Shown here: piece by piece, positions 31,401 through 40,772 of the stretch
Position numbering within the stretch: position 1 is the first letter of the stretch
Layout of the letters: each line of letters begins with the position of its first letter
Assembly: GCA_019915135.1 (NCBI GenBank)
Contig: JAHLMK010000013.1
Span: 1,364,001 to 1,428,000, forward strand
Direction of reading: 5' to 3'
DNA length: 64,000 bases
Source of the DNA: Strobilurus pachycystidiatus
Taxonomy: Eukaryota; Basidiomycota; Agaricomycetes; Agaricales; Physalacriaceae
Translations under genes and position numbers: made by a program
The notes under the pieces: model-generated
Told to the model about the DNA's origin: nothing
Databases searched by the model: none
The model's input: only the letters and a program-made list of their open reading frames with translations

Positions 31401-34400
31401 GTCGGCGCCGGACACGACGATGTACTGTGTCGACGCCTTCGCCCTGATCCTTCGCTATCTTTGGGATCACCTCTCCATCCGTCGCCTCATCGCCATCCTC
31501 TGGGCGTCGGAGCGGGATCCGGCCATTGCCGCCTGTTTTTGTGAGTTCATGGCTGCGGAGGAGACCCCAGGATCGGCGACCCGCTGGAACATGACTTTTG
31601 AGGAGTGGTCCCGGTCGATGGACTCGGCGCGGGATTGGTGAGGGATTTGGTCACCTCGAGGGGATGTCGTGGGGGTTTTTCTTGAATGCATAGGTATGGG
31701 CATGGACCCAATACGTCTCCGATGGTAGTTCACGATCCGCGCCTTTTGTACTTTTTATAAATCTATGCACCTGTCTCAATGTCGTCTGGTGTTGGTCGAG
31801 CGAGGAGACAATTCTCCTAGGTCGAGGACCTTTTGGTGATGCGTCTGAACTTGTCGCGTTCGCGCGTCGCGATCGACTGATTGCAGCGTGGTTCGTGGGA
31901 TCGGGCCCTCGGCCCTGATCGCCGAGTGGTTGGGTTACCGCTTCCGCTGAGTGGGACCCCTCTATTTCTCTTTGCGTTTCCAGTTCGACCTCCCCGAGGT
32001 TCTGAGGACCGTCTTTCGTTACGCGGGGCCCTGTCAAATTGCCTAATTATCTGAGTCCTGGGTTGTCCGTGCCGAATGAATGTTATTTCCGAAACCGAGG
32101 GAGGGGTGCGTTGCGCCAGACCCATCAGTCCTCCCTTTCGTCGAGGAAGAATACGACGTCGTCGACGTAGTGAATTTCGCGCCAGACGCCGTTGGAAGGG
32201 TTTCGAGCATTGCGTCTTTGTAGACGGGAACGACATTGGAGTTCTTTTGAGAGAAGGTTATAACGAACCACTCCATCACTAGTCAATGGTGATTCGATTG
32301 AGTATATCGGTTCGATGTGAAGTTCTCTGATAAACCCAGGGGACCGTATTCGTCGAAGGGGTTTCTCCAGGTAGTACTGGGAGAAATGGTGCAGGTGTCG
32401 TCGAGTTTGTCGTTGCGAGGCGGGGAGGTGTTCCCCGGATATCTGTGAGAATGTTGCCAGGGCGAGTGTATATCCTTTTACAAAGGAACGGAGGAGGGGC
32501 CAGTCCTCCACTGTTCGAGATATTTGGTGGACCACGTCCATTATCCGTAGTACCCTTCGTGTTACTTCTAGGTGGGGTGGTGTCCCCTCCTCTTCGTCTC
32601 GTAAGATCGTCACCTGAGAGGAGACATATCGGAGTTGGGAGAATAACCGTATGTCGGTTTGGTCGAGTGGATCGAGGGATGGGGTTACGTGCGAGGTGGT
32701 GCTGAGTACCAGAGTAGTTGTCGTGAACGGGCCTTGAGTTATTGATATGGTGTTGTACGGGCAGTAGGGAGACTTTGTCCTATTGTTACGACCTGATCCC
32801 GTCGTGACAAGGACTCGCTCACGATGGCGCGTCTTGTCATATCCATGCGTCATGACACAGGATCGGACCGGATTTCCGACTTACTCAGCCAGTCACGCGT
32901 CTCCTCGTGACCCCCTTAATCATCCATCCTCGCCAAGGCTTGCCAAGTCCAGCCGGGCCGCCCGGACCTCCGCACGTGATCCTTTACTCAGCATCGCTAC
33001 CGCCAAACTTGCCATACCCTTGACCCAGACCATGCTGCCCTTTGCCCAATACATGTGGACCTCCGCTTGTGATCTTACTTATCTCCTTATGCATCTACCT
33101 ACTCAGTCCAGTATTTAAGCGCTTGTACTTTACCTATGTTTCCTCAGTTCGAATATCAACTTAGACGCTCCAGTCTAGTCTTCATCTCTTCTTCTTGTCT
33201 GAACTCAACTTGCGGAACTCCGCTCGTTGGCTAAGACTTACATTCTCCAACTCGCGTTGTCCTTACGGACCTCCGAGCTCATCTCTTGTCTCCTTCCTCC
33301 GGGTTTGCTCTTCCTTGGCGGACCCCCGGATTCAAGGCTCGACTCAAGGGACCAACCTGCTGAACGCAGGCAGCCCTGGTTCCGGACCACCGACAATCCT
33401 CAAGACCGGGCCCCCTGCAACTCTCACCACAACCGAGGGATAGCCGGACTACCGCTTGACGGGGATCCATAGGGTTGCAGGTGTGGAAACACGTGCCAAT
33501 ACAGAATAGGTAAACCTTTTACCTTTTCTTTCTTTTAAACACTTCTACGCTTATTCTTTCACAGGCTCGGAGCACCGCTTGTGCTGTGCTTACCGAGAAA
33601 TCCGGTTTCGGACATCCGCTTGACTTGGTCTGGGGCACGGTCTTAACACGTCTCTACGCTCCGACCGTGGCTTTCCTGCGGGCACAACACACATATCTCC
33701 GGGACGCGTCCGTCCGGTCGCTTGGGAGGGATCACGGAGGACCTCGACGGATGCCCCTCCGTATCGCCCAGAGAGTGAACACCCAGGAGACCCCGTCTCC
33801 TGGTGTCGCGCGATTCATTGGACCCGGTCCGAGATGTGGCGCATTGGGATCCTTCGTTCGAGGAGTGGGGGGCGATACCGGAGTTAGCGAGGGAGGGCAT
33901 GGGGGGAGCCCTTGCTCAGAGGGAGTCAGAGTATCCGGCAAGAGAATGCGGAAGGAAACTTGATAAGGACGAAGTCTGGCTATCTACTACAAAGAGCGTC
34001 TGTATTTATACGTCGACCTCGTTGATGAGTAACTCTTCTTCTCGAAGGTTCCGTCGGGAGCGCTCCCGACACGTCGGGAGCAATGTGCTGCGGTAGCGCA
34101 TGGTACTTTTGATCGAGCAAGGAAGGCGCGCTAGATCGAGCACCGCTGATTGGACGATGGGCGGGATAAGGCGGGATGAAGCGGGATAGGGCGGGATGGG
34201 GCGGGCCGTTGCCCATGCCATACAGGACTGATCAGAAGATAGCGATCATTGAGTCATTCCTTGACCCAATGGGGCGTCGCTCATACGGAGTGGCGGGAAT
34301 CGGGGGGACGGCCGACGGATGTGACGTTGATCCGGCTAGCAAGGCGCGTAGGGATCTGATCGCATCCCATCGGCAACTCCCCTGATGGCGCGACATGTTC

Positions 34401-36119
34401 TTCGGGATAAGCTTTCTCCTATGTGGCGCACCCAATCTATAGTTCGTGCGCGATCTCGTGACAGGTCCACGACCGAGTCATGACACCGCACGGCTCATCG
34501 CCACAGCCACAACTCTGGCTCGCTATGGCTGCACACACATCTATGATCTATCTTCCATGCCACAGAAGCTCTACCGGGAGGTAAAGCAGGATGATGACAG
34601 AGTCTAGACGATTCAGGAGCTCCGGGAGCACCTGCGCATACTCTCATAGTGGATCAATGTGAACACCAGGGAACCGGTACTTGTCACAGCATGACCGTAG
34701 CTTCTCTTGGTCTTGGATCACTTCTCAGACCATTGCACACATCGTTGTAATGGCCACAACACTCAGGAGCAGCTACAGCACTCAAGAAGGAAGCACACAC
34801 AAGGTACCACTACCAGGAATCGCTCTAGAGACTCGTGGAGTCATCTAGAGGTATATCTATTGAAGGAGAAGTCACAACACTAACACTCGACACTTGAAGA
34901 GCCTCTGGACCGCAGGAGAAGGTTGTAGAACCTTGGAGAAGGTCCCAGAAGGTTCAGGGCGCCTCCAGAACGACGTCCCGCCGCATTGGGCGCTCTGACT
35001 CACTCAGGAGTCGCTGCAGCATGTGGAGCGGCGGGATCCCGCCCTTTACCCGCTCTGACTCATTCAGGAGTCTCTGGAGTCATCCCAGGAACTTCTTGGC
35101 AGCCTATGACTCGAGCCAAGTCTATACTTAGGCGCATGAGCGCATGCTCCCGCCATTCCCGCCCTCCCGACCAATGGCAGCCCGCCGATCGGGCGCCCCG
35201 CCCCTTGAAACAGTGGATTAAGTGTCTTCCATCGCATCCGACACAGTGGGAGCTCTGACTCAGTCAGTAACCAATTTGGGACACTAGAATGGTATATAAG
35301 TCGAAGTACATTCACCTATGTACTTCAGAGCTGGACATTATTGCATCTGCGCTATTGTATATTCCTTCGCAGTACCCTTTGGCATCTTGCCTCTGCCATT
35401 GGGGAATTGCTCTCTAAGGGGCCCTCTCTCATTGTACGCTTCACTCTTTGCTGAATCGTACTCTTACTCGTCGTCCTCTCCTCCCTCTCCACTATCCTTT
35501 TGCCACAGGATTGTCCTTGCGTCACTGAGTACGCCGTCGACATGCCATGCAACTGGGCGCTCGCTCTCATTGATGGTATCCCGTGGGGATCTCTGTTGAG
35601 TGGGTCAGGGATGAAGATGGATGGATCTCTCGGACACTGGCTGTACGTTTGCTCTCGTCGAGGACGAGGCAATGGTGCAGTCACTGTTGGATTGCTGTCT
35701 ATGCACCGAGGGTGCTAGACATTGATCCCCGCTTGTGTAGCGCTACCCCAATGGAGTGTAATGAGTGGCGCAGGTGAATAGGATCCACAAACGACACAAT
35801 GGGTCTACCGTTGAGCAAGACAACGGCTAGACAAGATGAACAGGAGTCTTGCTAGGCAGAGTGCCTAGGAGGTCTCCTGGCCTCCACCCCGAGGACGGCT
35901 TTGGGACATGGGATTCACATATGGAGGTGTGCAGTTGCCGTGTGGCGCTGTATGAGCTTGAGCACGTGAGAGTGCTGGCTCAGGTCCTAACACTCTTGCT
36001 TACATGTGATGGATTATACCGTTATATTGTTGCTGAAGAGAATGCGAGACATGGCAATGATTTGATTGTGTGAATGTAGAGAGGTAGGAAGAACTTGATT
36101 GGGAGATGTTGTTGCTCAT
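25484..36119 (-). CDS. orphan gene carrying a retroelement stack in intron 1
   Basis: Proposed coding sequence: complement(join(25484..25552, 25605..25947, 36004..36119)), 175 residues. Exons 2 and 3 are well supported: a 52-nt intron (GTAATT...TTTAG, branch ctaatatg) links LALVLK to EGNFKFDKLKGSQNVLDEWL in frame. The frame upstream opens into element A with no ATG. On the far side of the 10-kb insertion, in the same orientation, an ATG at 36119 opens a frame (MSNNISQSSSSYLSTF) that ends at a GTAAGC donor at 36003, six bases from the target duplication, and its phase (2) fits an acceptor at 25948-25950. The pre-insertion intron would have been about 42 nt, slightly short. A tataaa motif lies only about 21 bases above the ATG, which is oddly close, so translation might start later. 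No domain is recognised; the core has a GEWTLWVRARRGARGEGL stretch. Confidence 0.5.
25979..25983. other. target-site duplication of element A, left copy
   Basis: ctctt immediately before the TG of the 5' LTR; the same five bases follow the 3' LTR at 35993-35997. Confidence 0.85.
25984..27535 (+). repeat. 5' LTR of element A
   Basis: 1552 bp. From 26034 to its end it aligns without a gap to 34491-35992 and, as far as I could compare, differs only at the first of those bases. It has a TATA-like tatataag at about 26837 that could start element transcription. Confidence 0.85.
27536..29117 (+). other. internal region of element A
   Basis: Holds fragments of reading frames on the plus strand (for example 28162-28572, Ser/Pro-rich) but no retroviral enzyme motifs. 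A purine tract identical to the one before the 3' LTR (agaagcttgaggagggga) also occurs at about 28562, suggesting rearrangement or an internal duplication of the 3' end. Confidence 0.6.
28619..28854. repeat. 118-bp tandem duplication within element A
   Basis: Two head-to-tail copies starting atgtggttgcgaggac at 28619 and 28737, differing at about half a dozen positions. Because the period is not a multiple of three, the second copy is read in another frame. Confidence 0.8.
29118..29167 (+). repeat. 3' LTR of element A, first part
   Basis: The first 50 bases of the 3' LTR (tgtcatgatgcg onwards), ending in ccgca, which is the left target duplication of element B. The rest of this LTR lies at 34486-35992. 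Confidence 0.85.
29168..30040 (-). repeat. LTR of element B, left copy
   Basis: 873 bp, from tgttacgacc to gagtcatgaca on the plus strand. It contains a run of gcgggat repeats at about 29705-29750. It differs from the right copy by at least eight substitutions and two indels. Confidence 0.82.
30831..31641 (+). CDS. unknown frame inside element B, antisense to its LTRs
   Basis: An ATG at 30831 opens a Ser/Arg/Pro-rich N terminus followed by a hydrophobic stretch (FVSAPLVVNGIRLLSRDGIL) and is followed, after a probable intron in the 31105-31180 interval (gtatgg or gtaagc donors; exact acceptor unresolved), by a frame reading RPVSLIDRTFGEGVLSSAL and VVVGFDAPVSFGYPASVLDL and ending EWSRSMDSARDW at a TGA (31639-31641). 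The composition is protein-like and the frame is long. I recognise no family. It runs opposite to the inferred direction of element B, so it may be captured host sequence, or my orientation for B is wrong and this is a Gag-like protein. Confidence 0.4.
32125..32783 (-). CDS. unknown frame in element B, sense to its LTRs
   Basis: An open frame that enters from the right LTR of B and ends at 32125, about 220 codons inside the element. It is rich in Arg, Leu and Ser, with a TRRVLRIMDVVHQISRTVED stretch and an acidic end (YVDDVVFFLDERED). There is no zinc knuckle and no enzyme motif. By position it could be a Gag remnant. The next frames downstream on this strand (31651-32236) are Arg-rich and unsupported. 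Confidence 0.3.
32784..34485 (-). repeat. LTR of element B, right copy, interrupted
   Basis: Starts tgttacgacc at 32784, is broken after cgtct at 32834 by element C, and resumes at 33649 to end at 34485. Relative to the left LTR it carries a 21-base palindromic insertion near 34062-34082 and lacks about 10 bases near 34340. Confidence 0.82.
32835..33648. mobile_element. solo LTR C, nested in element B
   Basis: An 814-bp sequence with TGTCATATCC...TCTTAACA ends, inserted in the right LTR of B and bordered by cgtct on both sides (32830-32834 and 33649-33653). No second LTR or internal region is present, so it is best explained as a solo LTR left by recombination. It is the youngest layer of the stack. 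Confidence 0.8.
34486..35992 (+). repeat. 3' LTR of element A, second part
   Basis: Continues the LTR that began at 29118, after the right ccgca duplication of element B. From 34491 it matches the 5' LTR from 26034 base for base apart from the first position. Confidence 0.85.
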
Positions 36120-37265
36120 TGACTACTGTGTCTACTCCCTTTATACTGTACACTGAGGATCTTATCTTCACATAATATGTCATGGACACCTGTGAAATGA
36201 AGATCAGAGCATAAAATGATGCATCACCTAGTCAAGGTCTGAAAATGGAGATCAATCCCAGTGAAGATGATGCATTACACCACCTGGTATTGTGGGGAAT
36301 CCATTTCCCCCGCTTGTAGCAACCAACACGGGCATACAATTTGCTTGCTAAGTGTAAGGGTGGAAATGTAGATTCCCCGTAATCATTGTAGCACTCACCT
36401 GCACTTCATATCCATTTCTGCAGCCACCAAGGCAGTGTGTTCTCAGCACCCTTTTTGGCAATGACTGTCGGCAGTTGCTGCTATTGCAGATTATCTGAGG
36501 GTCTGTGTATTTTCACTGACCTGGATCCCAATTTGTTTTTTTATGGAGCTGCCACAAGTACTGTTTTCCTGCACTGTAACCGGTTGTACCACACCTTTTT
36601 ATGCCTGCACAGTACAGCAGGCAAGGATCTGACAACTACGTACAAGTGCACCATATTTCTTGCAGCATGTCCAATGTAAGAGATTTCACCGCCTCCTTTT
36701 AGTAACATTGCCATGCTCTTGACACTATGTACATGAATTTTGTGGAAAAGTCCGATGCATGGCATGCTGTCGCATCACTTCATTCTATAGATCCCTTCAA
36801 ATCAATAGGTAGAAAACTGAATCGGAATTTATTCCGAATTGCATAGTAAGAAGCACTGAAAAATGTTCCTCTGTCCTTGATGGGACCCGGATTGTCGGTC
36901 ATCATAAGTAGATGGTCAGCTTGCTCTCCCAGCCCGTACATAAGGACGGGTACAACAACAACCTCAGGGTGACGAATACGACGATTTAAAGAAACACAGC
37001 CATCTTCTGCTCGTCCCTCCCTGTTCCAGGGCCGGAGTCTACTGATTGTTCCCACGCTCTTTTTCTCCCAACCATCATTATCGAAGCCCTATTATCACCC
37101 CAGGCTCCCTACATCGACTGCTCAAACAACTATCCATGGTTTTCAAGCTACTGAGGGTAGAAGCACATCTCTATGATCAAATGAAATCATGGCTCACAAT
37201 TACCTAACAGGCTTCTGGCACTCGCGGCGTGCACCACCAAGTCCGCCACACTCTGAAGGGGCCAG
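36120..37265. other. intergenic, no supported gene
   Basis: AT-richer than its surroundings, with only short frames (for example a Cys-rich plus-strand frame at 36437-36679) that lack start context, splice partners or domains. It probably contains the upstream region of the kinase-like gene that follows. Confidence 0.45.
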
Positions 37266-38384
37266 TTGCTCTCGACGCACCTTATCAGACCTTCATTGAT
37301 CAATTCGAGCAGCAGTCTAGAGACTTTGTATTCCCCGCAAGCCCGAATCAGCTTGGATCTTGCGGAGGGCGCGAAAGTGGAGGCCAAAGTCTTGAAGGCT
37401 TTCACTCCTTTTACTCACTCTGCTTGTCTTCTAGTTGAGATCGTGAGTCCATCGGTCGATCTCCCTGAAAGGGTGGTCCTCAAACTGGCTGACCATCGTG
37501 TTGGTGTCCGCCACAACATGCCTTGGGATATCGAACGAGCACGACATTTTGAATTGGGGATCAGGAACCTCGGTGCTCAGTCTGTGGAAGACCCACATCC
37601 TGATAGCGACGATGAGGACTCGGAGGTCAAGGATGAACCATGGCAGGAAGAGCTTCGTATCTGGGATAAGAGACAGAGACTGCTTGCAGCTGAGGTGGCG
37701 GCGTACCTGCGACTAAAGCCGTTCTGGGGGTCGCACATTCCTACCTTCTATGGGAAAGTGTCGATTGACATCCGCGAAAGCGACCGGCCTCCGATCCATC
37801 CCGCTCTTGACTGCATATCTGGTTGCCTCATCGAGTTCATCCCCGGCCCCTCTTTGAATGACCTGAAGGTTGGAGTCGACATTTCCATTCCAAATGCCGA
37901 AGACGTCTCGCAGAGGGTTTTAGAGATGTGCCGTGTTTTTAGGCGTACAGGAGTCCTTCATGGAGATATTCACCTTGGCAACATCATACTCCGCCAGCCC
38001 TCACACGACCCCGTGCTCATCGACTGGGGATTTTCATGCTTCATCGACCATTGCACTACACGCAAAGAGCGATGGAAGGAAGGAAGAACCAATTACCACG
38101 ATGATATTCGTTGGCTGCTCGGGCCAGGTTCTGATCCGCGTGAGTTTTGGCATCGGCGTATCACGCCGTGGGCCGACGCCGAATTGGAAAGAGTGGCAAA
38201 TCTAGGATTTGGGAGTAAGTTCGCGAATGACATTGTGGAGAAGCAGATTTCGCACTACGCGGGGGACGACTGTCCGTATGAGAAGCTCGATGTGGATCCC
38301 GCGGTGGCGTTGCAGTGGCGGGTGAAGAAGGGCAAAAAGAAAGTTCGCTACTCGGATGACCCCATACCACCTGACATGGACTAA
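37266..38384 (+). CDS. PKL-type atypical protein kinase-like, copy 2
   Basis: The open frame ends at TAA 38382-38384; the first codon is a TTG, so the true start lies in an unresolved upstream exon or further in. Kinase elements in order: VVLKLADHRVG with the candidate ATP-binding Lys, AAEVAAYLRLKPFWG with the presumed helix C Glu, CLIEFIPGPSLNDLKVGVDI as hinge and helix D, the catalytic loop HGDIHLGNIIL (H-x-D-x-H-x-G-N, as in aminoglycoside-phosphotransferase-like folds), and VLIDWG as metal-binding loop. The C-terminal part (YHDDIRWLLGPG, DCPYEKLDVDP, ALQWRVKKGKKK) matches the copy at 24.0-25.0 kb. Acidic insert DPHPDSDDEDSEVKDEPWQE at about residues 118-137. Both copies are followed by similar tgctccgt-ctc sequence, consistent with local duplication. 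Confidence 0.75.
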   Translation: MLSTHLIRPSLINSSSSLETLYSPQARISLDLAEGAKVEAKVLKAFTPFTHSACLLVEIVSPSVDLPERVVLKLADHRVGVRHNMPWDIERARHFELGIRNLGAQSVEDPHPDSDDEDSEVKDEPWQEELRIWDKRQRLLAAEVAAYLRLKPFWGSHIPTFYGKVSIDIRESDRPPIHPALDCISGCLIEFIPGPSLNDLKVGVDISIPNAEDVSQRVLEMCRVFRRTGVLHGDIHLGNIILRQPSHDPVLIDWGFSCFIDHCTTRKERWKEGRTNYHDDIRWLLGPGSDPREFWHRRITPWADAELERVANLGFGSKFANDIVEKQISHYAGDDCPYEKLDVDPAVALQWRVKKGKKKVRYSDDPIPPDMD

Positions 38385-38471
38385 CACACTGCTCCGTACT
38401 CTGTGTTCCATTCGACGATACATAAATCAATCCTATGCATACATAAAGTACAAATACATCTCATCGACGGT

Positions 38472-40772
38472 TTACTGTACAACGGTTCCAAAAGCGCGGG
38501 CACCAAGCTCTGCCGCACTAGCTTCAGCCGCGCGCGCTTCCAGTGAAGCAAAGTCAGCACCCTGGGATACAGAGGGAACCTCGGCAACAGGGGTGTTTCG
38601 TCCTTTCGATTTCGCACTGTGAATCATTAGCCAGGCTGATTACGGACTACTCAGTGATAAATTGCCGACCGGATGTCGCGCAGAAAAAGTCTCTGCATAC
38701 GGGAGCAATGGGAAGGAGCCTTGCGGGCGAACGCGTCGAAGTCATGGAGATATGCACGATATCTGGTCGAGATATGTTGTGCAGGACTTTGGAATGAAAG
38801 TGAACGTGAACATACGTAGTCCCGACAGCGTCATCTGTGAAACTAGAAGGGTTGTGGACCCCATGGATCCATGACTTAAGCATGTGGTTATACTATGAAG
38901 CCCGCTGAAGTGTGATATGTCTGCGATGAGGAAGGGACCTACCACCGTGGCAATGAGCGCGAACATCTCCGATGGTAGGTGCTCCATGCCTTGCAGAATC
39001 TCGTCCAAAGAAACCTCGTTGCCGGGAATGGGAAGACACCAGAGCGTCTCAACGATTTCAGCCTGCCAGGGCGCGTTGCTGTCGAATGTCCTTCCCTAGA
39101 ACGGCACGTATGAGGGCTTGTTGATATGAGTATTACCTACTCACCTTCAGATCCAGACCGCCGTGACAGTGAGCGCCCGTGCTCATCAACCAACCAACGA
39201 AGTCCTTGATCTCAGATTTTGATAGGTCCCCAGGTATTCCCCACTTGCCAATATCGGAGTGCGCCTTAGCAATCAGAGCAGCCACCAAGGGACCTTGTCC
39301 ATATCCCGACTAGAGGTTACCGTGAGCCAATCTGTATATGCCGAAAACGAAGATGACATTCACGTAGCCACTAGATTCGGGTAGACCGTGAATTACATGT
39401 GTTGACCTCTTTTCAGATATTCCGTTGCCAATCGGCTTGGACGCCCTGGACAGCGGGCGGCTCGGAGAGGAAGTGTATTCTATCCGGGCGACCTTTCTTG
39501 GGGGCGAGTTATCCTCAAGCTCGGATGCAAAGAGGTGGTGTTTCCTCCTGAAAGGATTCTTGTCACTCAAAGGCTATGATAGGTTAGTCCATGCCATCGG
39601 CATGGCGTGAGGGATCGTACCAATGATTGCGGAACATCATCCTCATCCGCGTCGTGTTCTGTCAAGGATATGACAACTTCTCCTGATGCGTGAGCATTCG
39701 AAGAGACAGATCGATCCACCAGTGGGGTAGAAGAAGGTCGTTTCCGAGGGAGTCCAGTAGGCGGGGGTGAGTCGCTAAAACCGGAAGACATGAAAGAACG
39801 CTTCCTCCGAAGTGGCGTCACGAGGTCCTGCGGCTTCTGGACGAAGTCAGCGGTGCGCTTTTTCCGTCAGAAATGACAGACATAATGAACGTTGTTCAAC
39901 TCAAACCCGTGGTCATAAACGTCTTCATCGTCTGGATGAGTGTGACCGGAAATATCTTTGGGACAGGGTGACGAGTTCTTAATCCGGGGGACCTTGGCGG
40001 GAGGTGCATCGATATCGTCTTCGCACTCCTGGAGAGGAACATGTCGTTTTCGGAGAGATTGCTCTGGTGTAGCGAGTCCTGCTGTCGTCTGACCGGATGT
40101 TAGCCAAGCAGACCAATACGAAGTTAGACAAACATACCAGGTCTTCCGTGCTCCCAATGACTGTTCCCTCAGAATCATCTGTTCGCAGTTTGCCACGCCA
40201 GGTATTGATGCCCTCTGGGTCGACTGACGATGCGGATGTAAAGCGATGCGGCAGTGAGCTTTCTTCGTTTTCAAACGGAAGGCACCGCGCCTGGAGGGCA
40301 GTAAGAGGATGCTGGACGCAGTTCAATGATACAAGTTACGACGTACGTTGACCCAAACTCTCATGTCCTCGTTTGCGTCGCGTAGACTTTTCTTCATTTT
40401 CCTTACCTCTTTTCGTTTAGTGTCCTTGTCCTTTAGATGAAGAAGCGATAGTGATTTATATTCCTCAATGCTTTGGTAGTATGCGCTGGCCTTCGCCTGG
40501 CAGCTGTTTCGGACTCTTGCAATGAGCGATGAGACACAACGATGGAGAGGTGAAGCGCACTCTTTTAGCTTCTCGAGAAAAGTCTCCTTGTGAAGATCTG
40601 CCTCGCCTGCGTGAGTTTGCACTAGTTTGCGGTATCGAACGTCGTTATGCTCCGTTGCTCTGATCTCGGCCTCGTGACGTACTTCATGGCGTGAGGCGAA
40701 GGTCACGGCTGAGCTGAGGGCCGCACTTGCTAGAGCAGCGCCAGCGCCGAGTACTGCAGCACCAACTTCCAT
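38472..40772 (-). CDS. ten-exon orphan protein with repeated RKR modules
   Basis: The coding sequence is complement(join(38472..38616, 38670..38762, 38816..38892, 38943..39095, 39145..39309, 39397..39573, 39621..39857, 39921..40088, 40138..40290, 40347..40772)), 597 residues. Nine introns of 47 to 87 nt, all GT...AG and phase-consistent; weakest are donors GTTTAT (intron 3) and GTCGGC (intron 9). Residues 1-142 start with an Ala/Gly-rich hydrophobic stretch (AAVLGAGAALASAALSSAV) and continue as a charged coiled coil. Exons 3, 4 and 5 each encode a similar module: Leu/Pro, R-K-R or R-R-K, then an acidic, Pro/Lys-rich tail (PAKVPRI; PPRKVARIEY), which look like repeated nuclear-localisation-type basic patches. 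The C-terminal about 200 residues (from SGYGQGPLVAALIAKAH) appear globular and helical. No domain is recognised. It is probably nuclear, from the basic patches only. Confidence 0.75.

Larger units (their letters stand above)
29168..34485 (-). mobile_element. LTR element B, non-autonomous, nested in A
   Basis: Inserted 50 bases into the 3' LTR of A, with ccgca on both sides (29163-29167 and 34486-34490). LTRs are 29168-30040 and 32784-34485 (the latter interrupted by element C). Orientation is inferred as minus from the purine tract AAAGAGGGGATAT directly before the TGTCATGAC end at 30040 when read on the minus strand. The internal 2.74 kb has no reverse transcriptase or integrase. It carries frames on both strands, described separately, so this is a large non-autonomous (LARD-like) element. 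Confidence 0.78.
25984..35992 (+). mobile_element. LTR retrotransposon A, defective, hosting nested insertions
   Basis: The outer element of a nested stack. The 5' LTR is 25984-27535 (1552 bp, TGTCAT...CTAACA). The 3' LTR starts at 29118 and is interrupted at 29167 by element B, resuming at 34486 or 34491 and ending at 35992. The flanking duplication is ctctt. A purine-rich tract (gcttgaggaggggatat) sits directly before the 3' LTR, fixing the orientation as plus. The internal region is only 1.58 kb and encodes fragments without protease, reverse transcriptase or integrase, so the element is an internally deleted, non-autonomous copy. Confidence 0.85.

Noticed and set aside
30041..32783. Polymerase region of a Gypsy or Copia element in B
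   Set aside because: No reverse transcriptase, RNase H or integrase motif is readable in any frame, even allowing frameshifts.
36140..36145. TATA box for the ATG at 36119
   Set aside because: It is only about 21 bases above the ATG, so transcription would start at or after that codon; kept only as a caution in the gene entry.
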